Assembly: GCF_003254475.1 (NCBI RefSeq)
Contig: NZ_QFYQ01000001.1
Location: 2,418,001-2,482,000 of the forward strand
Direction: 5' to 3'
From: Phenylobacterium soli
GTDB lineage: Bacteria; Pseudomonadota; Alphaproteobacteria; Caulobacterales; Caulobacteraceae
Length of the DNA stretch: 64,000 nt
Numbering within the stretch: position 1 is the stretch's first letter; each line of letters opens with the position of its first letter. The notes under the pieces are model-generated. The model did no database searches, was not told the DNA's origin, and was given only the letters and a program-made list of their open reading frames with translations. This document shows, in pieces, positions 7,931 through 18,405 of this stretch. Both the position numbers and the translations under genes were made by a program.

Positions 7931-9010
7931 TCAGAGGTCCGGGCGGACCAGGATCTTGACGTGGGCTTCGGGGTCGCCCAGGGCCTGGAAGGCTCCGGCC
8001 ACGCCGTTCAGTCCCACTTCGCCCGTGACCAGGCCCGAGACGTCGATCACCCCTTCCGCAAGATGATGCAGGGTCTGGGCGAACTCTTCGGGCGTGTATC
8101 CGAAGACGAAGGTCAGCTCGACTTCCTTGGTGATGGCGATGGAGGGCTCGATCTTGTCGGTCTCCATGCAGACCCCGGCGACGACGATCTGCGCCCCGGC
8201 CGGCGCGGCCTCGATCAGCCCCTGGAGCACGCCCGGCGCGCCGACGCATTCGAAGATCACCGGCTGGCCGAAGCGGCCGCCCATCATCCGCATCATGCTC
8301 TGGGCCGCCCGCGCCTTGGGAACGCCAAGCCCCTCCCAGCGCTCGTGCGGGCTCTCCTGGGCGGGGTCGATGACGATGTCGGCCCCCAGCCGCTCGGCGG
8401 CGGCGCGGCGGCGGGGAGAGTAGTCGGCGGCGATCACCGGGCCGTGGCCCTTGGCCTTCAGCCCCGCGATGACCGCCAGGCCCACCGGGCCGCAGCCGAC
8501 CACCAGGGCCACCGAATCGGCTTCCAGCTTGGCCTTGGCCACGGCGTGCGCGCCGACGGCGAACGGCTCGGTCATGGCTGCCTGGTCGGTGGGCAGTCCG
8601 TTCGGCACCTCGAGCAGCATGGCCTCCGTGAGCAGCATGCGCTCGGCGAAGCCGCCAGGCAGGCGGTTGGAGAAGCCCAGGGCCTCGACGCCGCCCGCGG
8701 TCATGGTGACGGGCACGCTGACGACGCGCGCGCCAGGCTTCAGGATCCGCGACGTGCCGGGGCCGAAATCGAGGACCTCGGCGCAGAACTCGTGACCGAA
8801 GACGGTGTCGGCGGCGGGGTCGAAGCCGTCGGTCATGCCGCCCGCGCGGCGCGACAGGTCGATCATGTGCTCCATGTGATGGAGGGCGTGGAGGTCCGAG
8901 CCGCAGATGCCGCAGGCGAGGGTCCTGACCAGCACCTGGCCCTCGGCCGGCTCCAGTTCGGCGATCTCGTCGCAAACGAGCTGCTTGTTCCGCCGGATCA
9001 CCGCGCGCAT
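7931..9010 (-). CDS. zinc-type alcohol dehydrogenase family protein (MDR)
   Basis: Medium-chain dehydrogenase/reductase, about 359 residues. The N-terminal catalytic domain carries ACGICGSDLHA and GHEF, the catalytic-zinc ligands of the family. The Rossmann domain has ALVVGCGPVGLAVIAG near 170-185. The four-cysteine structural zinc loop usually found around residues 95-115 is not visible; the segment reads VSVPVTMTAGGVEALG instead. I prefer the ATG at 9010 over 9016 because GGGGAGG lies six bases before it. Substrate unknown. It is divergent from fabD with a long perfect inverted repeat between them. Confidence 0.85.
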   Translation of the reverse strand: MRAVIRRNKQLVCDEIAELEPAEGQVLVRTLACGICGSDLHALHHMEHMIDLSRRAGGMTDGFDPAADTVFGHEFCAEVLDFGPGTSRILKPGARVVSVPVTMTAGGVEALGFSNRLPGGFAERMLLTEAMLLEVPNGLPTDQAAMTEPFAVGAHAVAKAKLEADSVALVVGCGPVGLAVIAGLKAKGHGPVIAADYSPRRRAAAERLGADIVIDPAQESPHERWEGLGVPKARAAQSMMRMMGGRFGQPVIFECVGAPGVLQGLIEAAPAGAQIVVAGVCMETDKIEPSIAITKEVELTFVFGYTPEEFAQTLHHLAEGVIDVSGLVTGEVGLNGVAGAFQALGDPEAHVKILVRPDL

Positions 9011-9062
9011 GAGCATCCTCCCCGAAGCGCCGCGCCTTGCGCGGTCGTCATTATCCCTGTTG

Positions 9063-9111
9063 GAGCGCGGACGGATGGCCGAACCAGTGTCCGCCGTCGC
9101 GGTCCGCGCTC
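9063..9111. repeat. 10-base inverted repeat between divergent adh and fabD
   Basis: GAGCGCGGAC (9063-9072) and GTCCGCGCTC (9102-9111) are perfect inverted copies separated by 29 bases, within the 168-base divergent region between the dehydrogenase and fabD. It could be a paired operator or a long hairpin in a leader transcript; there is no U-run to suggest a terminator. Confidence 0.6.
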
Positions 9112-9178
9112 TGCTTGCCGAGCATAGTCATATCCCCTAACCCTCGCCGCTCGGATTCTGAAAGACGGAGCGGCCCCA

Positions 9179-10123
9179 ATGAGCCTCGCCTTCATCTTCC
9201 CCGGCCAGGGTAGCCAGGCCGTCGGCATGGGCGTCGATCTCGCCGAGGCGTTCGCCGCGGCCCGCGAGGTGTTCCAGGAAGTGGACGACGCGCTTGGCCA
9301 GGGCCTCTTCAAGCTGATGCGCGAGGGGCCGGACGACCAGCTGACCCTGACCGAGAACGCCCAGCCGGCGCTGATGGCGGTCAGCCTGGCGGTCACCCGC
9401 ACCCTGGAGAAGGAGTTCGGCGTCGGCATCGACAAGGCCGCCTTCGTCGCCGGCCACAGCCTCGGCGAATATTCGGCCCTGGCGGCCGCCGGCGCGATCA
9501 GCCTCGCCGACACCGCGCGCCTGCTGAAGCTTCGCGGCCAGGCCATGCAACGCGCCGTGCCGGTGGGCGAGGGGGCCATGGCCTCCCTGATCGGTCCGAA
9601 GACCGACGTGACCCTGGCCGAGGAGGCCGCCGCAGCGGGCTCGCTGCACGGCGTCTGCGTCGTCGCCAACGACAACAACCAGGGCAACGTGGTGATCTCC
9701 GGCGCCAAGGCCGCGGTCGACGCGGCCATCGAGAAGGCCAAGGAACTGGGCGCGCGGGCCATCCCGCTGAACGTCTCGGCGCCCTTCCACTGCCCGCTCA
9801 TGCAGCCGGCCGCGGACGAGATGGCCGCGGCGCTGGCGGCGGCCACGATCCTCGCCCCGCGCGCGCCGGTGGTGGCCAACGTCACCGCGCGTCCGACCAA
9901 TGATCCGGAGATCATCCGCGGCCTGCTCGTGGAGCAGGTGACCGGCCGGGTCCGCTGGCGCGAGAGCATGCTGTGGCTGGCCGGGGAGGGCGGGGTCACC
10001 CGCTTCGCCGAGGCCGGCGCCGGCAAGGTGCTGTCCGGCATGGCCAAGCGCATCGCCCCGGAGGCCGAGGCCGTGCCGCTGAACACCCCGGCCGATCTCG
10101 AAGCCTTCGCCCAATCGCTCTAA
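9179..10123 (+). CDS. fabD: malonyl-CoA:ACP transacylase
   Basis: FabD, 314 residues (usual size), transfers the malonyl group from CoA to acyl-carrier protein to feed fatty-acid elongation in the cytoplasm. Visible: FIFPGQGSQ at the N-terminus, the nucleophile serine in GHSLGEYSAL (about 96-105), and the catalytic histidine in SAPFHCPLM (about 198-206). GGAG lies eight bases before the ATG. It opens the fabD-fabG-acpP-fabF block, 37 bases before fabG. Confidence 0.97.
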   Translation: MSLAFIFPGQGSQAVGMGVDLAEAFAAAREVFQEVDDALGQGLFKLMREGPDDQLTLTENAQPALMAVSLAVTRTLEKEFGVGIDKAAFVAGHSLGEYSALAAAGAISLADTARLLKLRGQAMQRAVPVGEGAMASLIGPKTDVTLAEEAAAAGSLHGVCVVANDNNQGNVVISGAKAAVDAAIEKAKELGARAIPLNVSAPFHCPLMQPAADEMAAALAAATILAPRAPVVANVTARPTNDPEIIRGLLVEQVTGRVRWRESMLWLAGEGGVTRFAEAGAGKVLSGMAKRIAPEAEAVPLNTPADLEAFAQSL

Positions 10124-10160
10124 GCGAGCCCCTTCAGGTCAGACTCTATAAGGAGCGCCC

Positions 10161-10901
10161 ATGTTCGACCTCTCCGGCAAGACGGCCCTGGTCACCGGCG
10201 CCACCGGCGGCATCGGCGCGGCGATCGCCCGCGCCCTCCACGAGCAGGGCGCCCATGTCGTCCTCTCCGGCACCCGCGAGGCGGTGCTTCAGGAGCTCGC
10301 CGCCGAGCTCGGCGAACGCACCTCGGCGGTCGCGGCGAATCTCTCCGACCCCGCGGCGGTGGACGGGCTGGTTGACGCGGCCGAGGCCGCGGCGGGCCAG
10401 CCGCTGGACATCCTCGTGGCCAACGCCGGCATCACCAAGGACGGCCTGCTCCTGCGGATGAAGGACGAGGACTGGGAGACCGTCATCAAGGTCAACCTGG
10501 AGAGCTATTTCCGGCTCTCCCGGGCGGCCACCAAGGGCATGATGCGCCGCCGCTACGGCCGCATCATCGGCATCACCTCGGTGGTCGGCGTGATGGGCAA
10601 TCCGGGCCAGGCCAACTACGCCGCCTCGAAGGCCGGCATGATCGGCTTCTCCAAGAGCCTGGCGCAGGAAGTCGCCTCGCGCGGCATCACCGTGAACTGC
10701 GTCGCGCCGGGGTTCATCGAGAGCCCCATGACCGACGCGCTGAACGACCAGCAGAAGGCCCAGATCGTGTCGACGATTCCGTCCGGCAAGCTGGGCCAGG
10801 GCCGCGACGTGGCCAGCGCCTGCGTCTACCTCGCCAGCGAGGAGGCGGGCTACGTCACCGGGCAGACCCTGCACGTCAACGGCGGCATGGCGATGATCTA
10901 G
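10161..10901 (+). CDS. fabG: 3-oxoacyl-ACP reductase
   Basis: FabG, 246 residues, an NADPH-dependent short-chain dehydrogenase reducing 3-oxoacyl-ACP in each elongation round. Visible: cofactor motif TGATGGIGAAIA (about 12-23), the NAG motif in LVANAGITKDG, and the active-site NYAASKAG with Tyr and Lys. A strong AAGGAG precedes the ATG. Between it and acpP is a 136-base gap containing a weak CCTCGG/CCGAGG hairpin (10908-10932), which may separate acpP expression from fabG. Confidence 0.97.
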   Translation: MFDLSGKTALVTGATGGIGAAIARALHEQGAHVVLSGTREAVLQELAAELGERTSAVAANLSDPAAVDGLVDAAEAAAGQPLDILVANAGITKDGLLLRMKDEDWETVIKVNLESYFRLSRAATKGMMRRRYGRIIGITSVVGVMGNPGQANYAASKAGMIGFSKSLAQEVASRGITVNCVAPGFIESPMTDALNDQQKAQIVSTIPSGKLGQGRDVASACVYLASEEAGYVTGQTLHVNGGMAMI

Positions 10902-11037
10902 TCCGCGCCTCGGGGCTCGCCTGCCTCCGAGGAACATGCTAACGCGCCACCGACTTCAAAATTGCACCGATCCGCACGGTTGACTTCACCCGCCGCGTCG
11001 TCGATGCAGAGCCTGAACTTTTAGAGGGATCGACCTG

Positions 11038-11277
11038 ATGTCCGACGTCCTTGAACGCGTCCGCAAGATTGTTATCGAACACCTGGACGCCGATCCGGAG
11101 AAGGTCACCGAGAAGGCCTCCTTCATCGACGACCTGGGCGCCGACAGCCTCGACAACGTCGAGCTGGTGATGGCGTTCGAAGAAGAATTCGACATCGAGA
11201 TCCCGGACGACGCGGCCGAGCACATCCAGACGGTCGGCGACGCCGTGAAGTTCATCCAGGAGCGCCTCGGTTCCTAA
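11038..11277 (+). CDS. acpP: acyl carrier protein
   Basis: A 79-residue acidic acyl carrier protein, the soluble carrier of growing fatty acyl chains. The phosphopantetheine attachment serine lies in [19 protein letters not shown] (Ser about 38). GAGGGA lies eight bases upstream of the ATG. It stands between fabG and fabF with its own upstream gap and a downstream terminator-like hairpin, matching the usual need for much more ACP than enzyme. Confidence 0.98.
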   Translation: MSDVLERVRKIVIEHLDADPEKVTEKASFIDDLGADSLDNVELVMAFEEEFDIEIPDDAAEHIQTVGDAVKFIQERLGS

Positions 11278-11304
11278 GGAACTGATTCGGCTGTAGAATT
11301 TTGG

Positions 11305-11347
11305 CCGCCGCGCTGTCCGGAAAACCCGGCCGCGGCGGTCTTCGTTT
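11305..11347 (+). terminator. hairpin between acpP and fabF
   Basis: CCGCCGCG (11305-11312) pairs with CGCGGCGG (11331-11338), with an inner CCGG/CCGG stem (11317-11320 and 11326-11329) around AAAA, followed by TCTTCGTTT. This looks like a Rho-independent terminator or attenuator 27 bases after the acpP stop, so much acpP mRNA may end here with partial read-through to fabF. Confidence 0.65.
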
Positions 11348-11358
11348 GAGGAGCGTCC

Positions 11359-12635
<1,277 letters not shown>

Positions 12636-12639
<4 letters not shown>

Positions 12640-13661
12640 ACACGGGCCGCCGACGCCCCGGCTCGCGCGGAGCCGCCCTCTCGCCCCGCGGCGTCGGCGG
12701 GCTGATCCTGATCCTCGCCGGCGTCGGCGTGATGATCCTGGGCGCGCTCTGGCTGGCGCCGGGCCCCAAGGCGCGTGGCGGCGCCGAGGCCACCACGGTG
12801 ATGCTCGACCGCGGCGTCCGCCTGCCGCAGATGGCCGACCGGCTGAAGGCGGCGGGGGTGATCCGCTCCAAGCTCGCCTTCATGCTGATGGCCAAGCTGG
12901 GCGGCGGCTCGCTCAAGGCCGGCGAATACGCCTTCAAGAGCCGCGAGAACCTGGCCGGCGTGGTCGGCGACCTCAAGGCCGGCCGCGTGGTGCGCCACTT
13001 CGTGACCATTCCCGAGGGCTGGACCAGCGCCATGGCCGCCGAGGCGGTGAACAGCTCGCCGGTGCTGACCGGCCAGGCGCCGGCGCCGCCCGAGGGAACC
13101 CTGCTGCCGGAGACCTACGAGGTGCGCCGCGGCGACGACCGGGCCAAGGTGATCGAGCGCATGCACGACGCCCAGGCCGCCCTGCTTGCCGACCTCTGGC
13201 CCAAGCGCCGCCCCGACCTGCCCTTCAAGACGCCGGAAGAAGCCGTGACCTTGGCCTCCATCGTCGAGAAGGAGACCGGCGTGGCGGCCGAGCGGCCGCG
13301 CATCGCCGCGGTGTTCGTCAACCGGCTGAAGTCGGGCATGCGCCTGGAGAGCGATCCGACCGTGATCTACGGCGTGGCCAAGGCGCCGAGCCTTGGCCGG
13401 GCGATCACCATCACTGACCTCGCCACCCCGACGCCCTACAATACCTATCAGATCGCCGGGCTGCCCCCGACGCCGATCGCCAATCCCGGCAAGGCGGCGA
13501 TCGCCGCCGTGCTCAATCCGCCGGTGACGACGGAGCTGTTCTTCGTGGCCGACGGCACGGGCGGGCACGTGTTCGCCAGCTCCTTCGCCGAACACCAGAA
13601 GAACGTGGCCCATTGGCGCCAGGTCGAGAAGCAGCGGGCGGCGCAAGGGACCGGTAAATGA
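12636..13661 (+). CDS. mltG: endolytic murein transglycosylase
   Basis: MltG (YceG family), 341 residues, an inner-membrane enzyme cleaving nascent peptidoglycan strands and setting glycan length. One membrane segment near residues 19-40 (GGLILILAGVGVMILGALWL), then a LysM-like region and the YceG catalytic domain. The conserved glutamate is in ASIVEKETGV (about 211-216), followed by VFVNRLKSGMRLESDPTVIYG. GTG start within fabF's stop; its own stop overlaps the next gene as ATGA, so it is embedded in a coupled run from fabF to gmk. Confidence 0.95.
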
Positions 13662-14539
13662 CGATTTCGGGCATGACCGGCTTCGGCCGGGCAGAGGGCG
13701 CGGCGAACGGCTGGAGCTGGGCCGTCGAGGCGCGTTCGGTGAACGGCCGCAACCTCGAGGTCCGCTTCCGCGGCCCGCCCGGCTTCGACGCCCTGGAGCG
13801 CGCGGCGCGCGAGCAGGCCCAGCAGCGGTTCAGCCGGGGGCAGGTGAGCGTCGGCGTCCAGGCCAAGCGCCTCGAGGGCGGCGCGGCCGTGCGCCTCAAC
13901 CTCGAGCAGCTCGAGCGCTACCTCGCCGCGGGCGAGCCCTACCTCACCGCCGGCAAGGCCGGGCCGCCGAGCTTCGACGGCCTCCTGGCCCTGAAGGGCG
14001 TCATCGAGACCGAGGACGCCGTCGAGGATCCCGACGCCCGGGCCGAGCTGGAGGTCGCGATGGCCGCCTCCATCGGCCAGGCCATGGACGGCCTGCTGCA
14101 GGCCCGCCGGGAGGAGGGCGTCGCGCTCGAAGGCCTGCTCACCGGCTTCCTCGTGCGCATCGCCGACTTGGTCGAGCGGGCCGAGGCGATCGCCGGAGAG
14201 CAGCCCGCGGCCATCAAGGAGCGCTTCGCTAAGCGCATGGTCGACCTGATCGGCGAGGGCGCCGACGAGGCTCGCATCACCCAGGAGGCGGCGGTGATGG
14301 CGGTGAAGGCCGACGTGCGCGAGGAGCTCGACCGGCTGGCCGGCCACGTGACGGCGGCGCGCCAGCTCCTGGCCAGCGACGGCGGCGTCGGCCGCCGGCT
14401 CGACTTTCTGACCCAGGAGTTCATGCGCGAGGCCAACACCCTGTGCTCGAAGTCGGCGTCGCGCGACTTGACCGCGACCGGCCTCGACCTCAAAGCCGTG
14501 ATCGACCAGTTCCGCGAGCAGGTGCAGAACCTTGAGTAG
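13658..14539 (+). CDS. YicC/YloC-family endoribonuclease
   Basis: A 293-residue YicC-family protein, a family reported to include endoribonucleases. Visible: N-terminal MTGFGRAEG and SVNGRNLEVRFRGP, and the C-terminal DUF1732-type segment GRRLDFLTQEFMREANTLCSKS, the family signature. Start overlaps mltG by ATGA; its end overlaps the gmk TTG start by eight bases. Placement directly before gmk is common in bacteria. Confidence 0.92.
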   Translation: MTISGMTGFGRAEGAANGWSWAVEARSVNGRNLEVRFRGPPGFDALERAAREQAQQRFSRGQVSVGVQAKRLEGGAAVRLNLEQLERYLAAGEPYLTAGKAGPPSFDGLLALKGVIETEDAVEDPDARAELEVAMAASIGQAMDGLLQARREEGVALEGLLTGFLVRIADLVERAEAIAGEQPAAIKERFAKRMVDLIGEGADEARITQEAAVMAVKADVREELDRLAGHVTAARQLLASDGGVGRRLDFLTQEFMREANTLCSKSASRDLTATGLDLKAVIDQFREQVQNLE

Positions 14540-15215
14540 CGAGGCGCCCAACCCCTTCGCCGACGACCGGCACCTCAAGCCCTGGGAAACCGTGCGGCGG
14601 GGCCTGCTGATGCTGGTGTCGAGTCCCGGCGGGGCAGGCAAGACCTCGCTGTCGCGCCGTCTGGTGGCCGACTTCAAGGGCATGACGCTGTCGATCTCCG
14701 CCACCACGCGCGCGCCACGCCCGGGCGAGTCGGAGGGGCGCGAGTACTTCTTCAAGACCCGCGAGCAGTTCCAGGCGATGATCGACGCCGGCGAGCTGCT
14801 GGAATGGGCCGAGGTCAACGGCAATCTCTACGGCACGCCCAAGGCGCCGGTGATGGCCGCCCTGGACGCCGGCCACGACGTGCTGTTCGACATCGACTGG
14901 CAGGGCGCGCGCTCCGTCGCCCAGCGGGCGCCGGACGACAGCGTGCGGGTCTACATCCTGCCGCCGTCCTGGCAGGACCTCTCGCGGCGCCTCCATGCCC
15001 GCGCCCAGGACTCCGAAGAGGTGATCGAGCAGCGCCTGGCCCTGGGCAAGGCCGAGATCGCCCACTGGGCCGAGTACGACTACGTGATCGTCAACAAGGA
15101 CTTCGACCGCGCCTACGCGGACCTCGTCCACATCTACCGCGCCGAGCGCATGAAGCCCGGCCGCAATCCCTGGCTGCCCGACTTCGTCCAGAGCCTGGAA
15201 GACGAGACGATCTGA
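14532..15215 (+). CDS. gmk: guanylate kinase
   Basis: Gmk, about 227 residues, phosphorylates GMP to GDP. The P-loop reads SSPGGAGKTSLSRRL (about 30-44), with Gly where the family usually has Ser before GAGK. The GMP-binding region has ISATTRAPRPGESEGREYFF, and DIDWQGARSV and VYILPPS follow. The start used is a TTG inside the previous gene. A shorter form from the methionine before LVSSPGG would trim the extra N-terminal residues, so the exact start is uncertain. Last gene of the fabD-to-gmk series. Confidence 0.95.
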   Translation: MSSEAPNPFADDRHLKPWETVRRGLLMLVSSPGGAGKTSLSRRLVADFKGMTLSISATTRAPRPGESEGREYFFKTREQFQAMIDAGELLEWAEVNGNLYGTPKAPVMAALDAGHDVLFDIDWQGARSVAQRAPDDSVRVYILPPSWQDLSRRLHARAQDSEEVIEQRLALGKAEIAHWAEYDYVIVNKDFDRAYADLVHIYRAERMKPGRNPWLPDFVQSLEDETI

Positions 15216-15218
15216 CGG

Positions 15219-15404
15219 TCAGGCCGACGGCTGGACGGTCTGCTCGTCCCGGTCCTCGCCGGCGGCCATGGCGAGCCAGGTCCCGGTGAGGTCCTGGAAC
15301 GCCTGGCGCAGCTCAGGATCAGGGCAAGATTCGGCGATCTCCGAGGCGTGCAGGGCCCTCAGGATATAGGCGCCGGCGTCGGGGCGGGGGCTATCGTCCA
15401 TCAT
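15219..15404 (-). CDS. small hypothetical protein (61 aa)
   Basis: A 61-residue acidic protein with no signal peptide or membrane segment. It contains a helical core (ILRALHASEIAESCPDPELRQAF) and ends QTVQPSA. I chose the ATG at 15404 because GGGAGG lies four bases upstream (a second ATG follows at once). It converges with gmk, with three bases between stops. Function unknown. Confidence 0.65.
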   Translation of the reverse strand: MMDDSPRPDAGAYILRALHASEIAESCPDPELRQAFQDLTGTWLAMAAGEDRDEQTVQPSA

Positions 15405-15510
15405 TGTTCCTCCCGGCAGCGGGCAATGCGCCACGGTTGCGCCGGTTCCGACGGCGAGGCTGAAACACGTCCGCCTTGTCCCCGCCCAACTGCGGCGCGA
15501 GGCTCGCGCC

Positions 15511-16047
15511 ATGACCACGGCCTTCCTCCGCGCGCCCCGCGTTCCGATCCTCGCCTCGATCCTGCTGGCGAGCCTTGCCTGCGGCAGGGCGGCGCTCGCG
15601 TCCGAACCGGTTCCGGGCGGCGCGACCGAAGCGCCGATCTCCACGGCCGACCAGATCGACGCCTTCATCAAGTCGCATCCCGCGCCCGACCTGCCCCAGG
15701 ACCGGGCGGCCGGCGTCACCAGCAGCAGCGCCCACGAGCGCTCGCCTCACGGCTTCGTGGAGGTGGGCGTCGGCACGGGCGGCTATCGCAGCGTGGCGGG
15801 GCTGGTGCAGATGCCCCTCGGCGACACGGGATCGGTGACGCTGGCCGCGAGCGACCTGCGCGGCCGGGGCGTGTTCGGCGCGCGGGCCCAGTCGTTAGGC
15901 GCGAGCCTCGCGCTGGGGCCAGCGGCGGCCGCAGCCGGCGATCCGCACTGCGCCCGGTCGCTGGATCTCGGCCTGGAGATGGAGCCGCGGCTGCGGCGGA
16001 GCTGGCTGTCGCCGGACGGGACGCCGGTCTGCCGGGTCGGTCCCTAG
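15511..16047 (+). CDS. hypothetical exported protein
   Basis: A 178-residue protein with a probable signal peptide (about 1-30, LLASLACGRAALAS). The rest is small-residue rich, with HGFVEVGVGTGGYRSVAGLVQMPLG suggesting beta strands and two cysteines in the C-terminal part (DPHCARSL, TPVCRVG) that could pair in the periplasm. I do not recognise a family. Divergent from the preceding small gene; converges with a YdeI-like gene, overlapping it by four bases. Confidence 0.6.
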   Translation: MTTAFLRAPRVPILASILLASLACGRAALASEPVPGGATEAPISTADQIDAFIKSHPAPDLPQDRAAGVTSSSAHERSPHGFVEVGVGTGGYRSVAGLVQMPLGDTGSVTLAASDLRGRGVFGARAQSLGASLALGPAAAAAGDPHCARSLDLGLEMEPRLRRSWLSPDGTPVCRVGP

Positions 16048-16652
16048 GATCCGACCGGCTTTAGCGTGCGCCGTGGCGGATGAATCGTCTCGCCGCGCGC
16101 CAGCATGTCCACGAACCTGGCGATCCGGTCGGCGCGGGTCTGCGGCTTCCTGGCCTCGTTCACCCGATAGATCACCGCGTAGCGGTTGGCGGCGTCGATC
16201 TGGCCGAAGAAGCGCTCAGCCGCCGGATTGGCGGCGAGGGCGGCCTTCAGGTCGGACGGCGCGATGGCCTCGCTCTGCGGCGGGTAGGCGGCCTCCCAGC
16301 GGCCATCGGCCCTGGCGGCCTCCACTTCTTGCATGCCGCGCGCCGCCATCAGGCCCTGGGAGATCAGGTCCTCGGCGGCCCGGCGGTTGATGGCCGACCA
16401 CTTGCTCTTCGCCCGGCGGGGCGTGAAGCGGGTGCGGAAATGGTGCGCGTCGAGGGTGGCGATCTGTCCGTCAATCCAGCCGAAGCAGAGGGCGGTCGCG
16501 ATCGCCTCGGCCTTGGTGAGCGTGGGCTCCGGCGCGCCCGCCTTGGCGAACTTCATCCAGAACCCAGGCGAGGCGTCGGCGTTGGCCTCCAGCCACGTCC
16601 GGAACGCGGCGGCGTCCGCGAAGGCGAGAACCGGCAGATCCGGCCCGGCCAT
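16044..16652 (-). CDS. YdeI/OmpD-associated family protein
   Basis: A 202-residue protein of the YdeI family: AAAFRTWLEANADASPGFWM, KAEAIATALCFGWIDGQ, and the conserved RFTPRRAKSKWSAINRRAAE (about 90-110). The C-terminal part resembles the YdeI domain (AANRYAVIYRVNEARKPQTRA). Biochemical role unknown. The ATG at 16652 is two bases from the stop of the M28 peptidase on the same strand, so the two are probably co-transcribed. A long upstream extension of the frame runs through the peptidase gene and is not real. Confidence 0.85.
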   Translation of the reverse strand: MAGPDLPVLAFADAAAFRTWLEANADASPGFWMKFAKAGAPEPTLTKAEAIATALCFGWIDGQIATLDAHHFRTRFTPRRAKSKWSAINRRAAEDLISQGLMAARGMQEVEAARADGRWEAAYPPQSEAIAPSDLKAALAANPAAERFFGQIDAANRYAVIYRVNEARKPQTRADRIARFVDMLARGETIHPPRRTLKPVGS

Positions 16653-16654
16653 GG

Positions 16655-18322
16655 CTACTTCCGCTTCGCGGCGGTCGCGTCGCGCACGCCGCGGAATTCC
16701 GACGCCGGCTTCCACTTCGGCCAGGCCCCGTCGGCGGCGAGGGTCGATCCCATGCGGTAGAGCAGATCGACGTCCTGCGCCGCGCCGGCGAGGTTCCAGT
16801 CCGGGCTCCAGGCGTCGCAGGGCTGGTGGTAGCAGTGGGCGGTAAACTCGCTCACCCAGCGGTCGCCGGCCGCCCGGCCGCCGTCGACGAAGTCGGGCCC
16901 ACCGCCGAGGCTCATCAGCAGCAGGGTCGGCACGCCGCGCTTGGCCATGGAGAAGTGGTCGGCGCGGTAGAAGAGGCCGCGCTCGGGGTGGGCGTCGGGC
17001 GTGACGGTGCGGTGCTGGGCGGCGGCCGCCTTGAGCAGCATGTCGCCGAGCTCGTTCTGGCCGGCGCCGACGAGCACCACGTCCTTCGAGAGCCCCACCG
17101 GCTGCAGGGTGTCCATGGTGAAGTTGGCCACGGTGAGCGCCGGGTCGTAGATCGGATGCACCGCGTACCACTCCGAGCCCAGCAGGCCGCGCTCCTCGGC
17201 TGTCCAGAGGGCGAAGACGGTAGTGCGGGCGGTGCGTGGCTGTTTGACGAAGGCGCGGGCGAGCTCGAGCACCCCGGCGACCCCCGTGCCGTCATCGGCC
17301 GCGCCGTGGCGGATGCGCTGGCCCTTGTCGTCCGGCGCGCCGAGGCCGAACGCGTCCCAATGGGCGGCGAACATCACCGTCTCCTTGGGCCGCGATTTGC
17401 CGGTGCGCTTGGCGATGACGTTGCGGCTCATCACCTTCTGCGCCTTCACCCCATAGTCGGCGCTGAAGGTCGCGGTCCCGATCGGCACGGGGTGGAAGTC
17501 GGCCCGGCGGGCGGCGGCCTTGAGCTGGTCGAGGTCCAGGCCCGCCCGCTTGAAGAGGTCGGCGGCGACGTCGCGCTGCACCCAGCCCTGGAACAGGGTC
17601 TTGTCCCTGGCCGGATCGGCCCGGACGATGTCGTAGCTCTCGGAGTTCGAGGACTGGACGGTGTTCCAGCCGTAGCCGGCGCCCGGGGTCTCGTGGACGA
17701 TGATGGCGCCGAGCGCGCCGCGGCGGGCGGCCTCCTCGAACTTGTAAGTCCAGCGGCCGTAATAGGTCATGGCCTGGCCGGCGAAGCGGCCATAGGCGTC
17801 CTCGCCCGGCCTGGCCTCGAAATCCGGATCGTTGACCAGGAAGACGGCGACCTTGCCTTTCAGGTCATAGCCCTTGAAGTCGTCCCACTGGCGCTCGGGG
17901 GCGGTGACGCCATAGCCGACGAAGACCAGCGGGGCGTTTTCGACCTTCACCCGGTCGACCGGCCGCAGGGTCTGGACCATGACCTCCTTCGACTGGACGA
18001 GCGGCTCGGACCAGTCGCCGAGGGAGAAGGCCATCTTGGCGCCGTCGCTCACCTCGAAGCGGACCAGCGGCACCGCCTGGGTCCAGGAGCCCTTCTCGCC
18101 GCCGGGCTCGAGGCCGAGCGCCTTGAAGCGGCCGATCAGGTAGTCGATCGTCTTGGCCTCGCCGGGCGTGCCGGGGGAGCGGCCTTCATAGGCGTCGGAG
18201 GCGATCTCCTTAACCACCGCGCTCATGCGGGCGGCGCTGATCGGTCCGGATCCCGCCGGCTGAGCCCAAGCGGCGCCCGCCGCCATCGCCATCGCCACGC
18301 CGGCCGCCCAAATCCGCGCCAT
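16655..18322 (-). CDS. exported M28-family metallopeptidase
   Basis: A 555-residue zinc aminopeptidase-like protein, exported (signal peptide about 1-20, MAMAAGAAWAQP). A protease-associated (PA) domain is inserted near 110-260 (VFVGYGVTAPERQWDDF, VNDPDFEARPGEDAYGRF). The M28 core follows: metal ligands in FAAHWDAFG (His, Asp), HGAADDGTG (Asp), TAEERGLLGS (Glu-Glu), with FYRADHFSMAK late. I chose the ATG at 18322, with GGAG upstream and a signal peptide directly after, over an upstream extension. Cleaves N-terminal residues from peptides in the periplasm or outside; substrate unknown. Confidence 0.92.
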   Translation of the reverse strand: MARIWAAGVAMAMAAGAAWAQPAGSGPISAARMSAVVKEIASDAYEGRSPGTPGEAKTIDYLIGRFKALGLEPGGEKGSWTQAVPLVRFEVSDGAKMAFSLGDWSEPLVQSKEVMVQTLRPVDRVKVENAPLVFVGYGVTAPERQWDDFKGYDLKGKVAVFLVNDPDFEARPGEDAYGRFAGQAMTYYGRWTYKFEEAARRGALGAIIVHETPGAGYGWNTVQSSNSESYDIVRADPARDKTLFQGWVQRDVAADLFKRAGLDLDQLKAAARRADFHPVPIGTATFSADYGVKAQKVMSRNVIAKRTGKSRPKETVMFAAHWDAFGLGAPDDKGQRIRHGAADDGTGVAGVLELARAFVKQPRTARTTVFALWTAEERGLLGSEWYAVHPIYDPALTVANFTMDTLQPVGLSKDVVLVGAGQNELGDMLLKAAAAQHRTVTPDAHPERGLFYRADHFSMAKRGVPTLLLMSLGGGPDFVDGGRAAGDRWVSEFTAHCYHQPCDAWSPDWNLAGAAQDVDLLYRMGSTLAADGAWPKWKPASEFRGVRDATAAKRK

Positions 18323-18405
18323 CTCGCCGTCTCCGTTGCAGAACTTGCGCCGGCATAGGACCGCGCGGCCTTCCAACGCAACGCCCGAGCCCCTAGATCG
18401 AGTCC

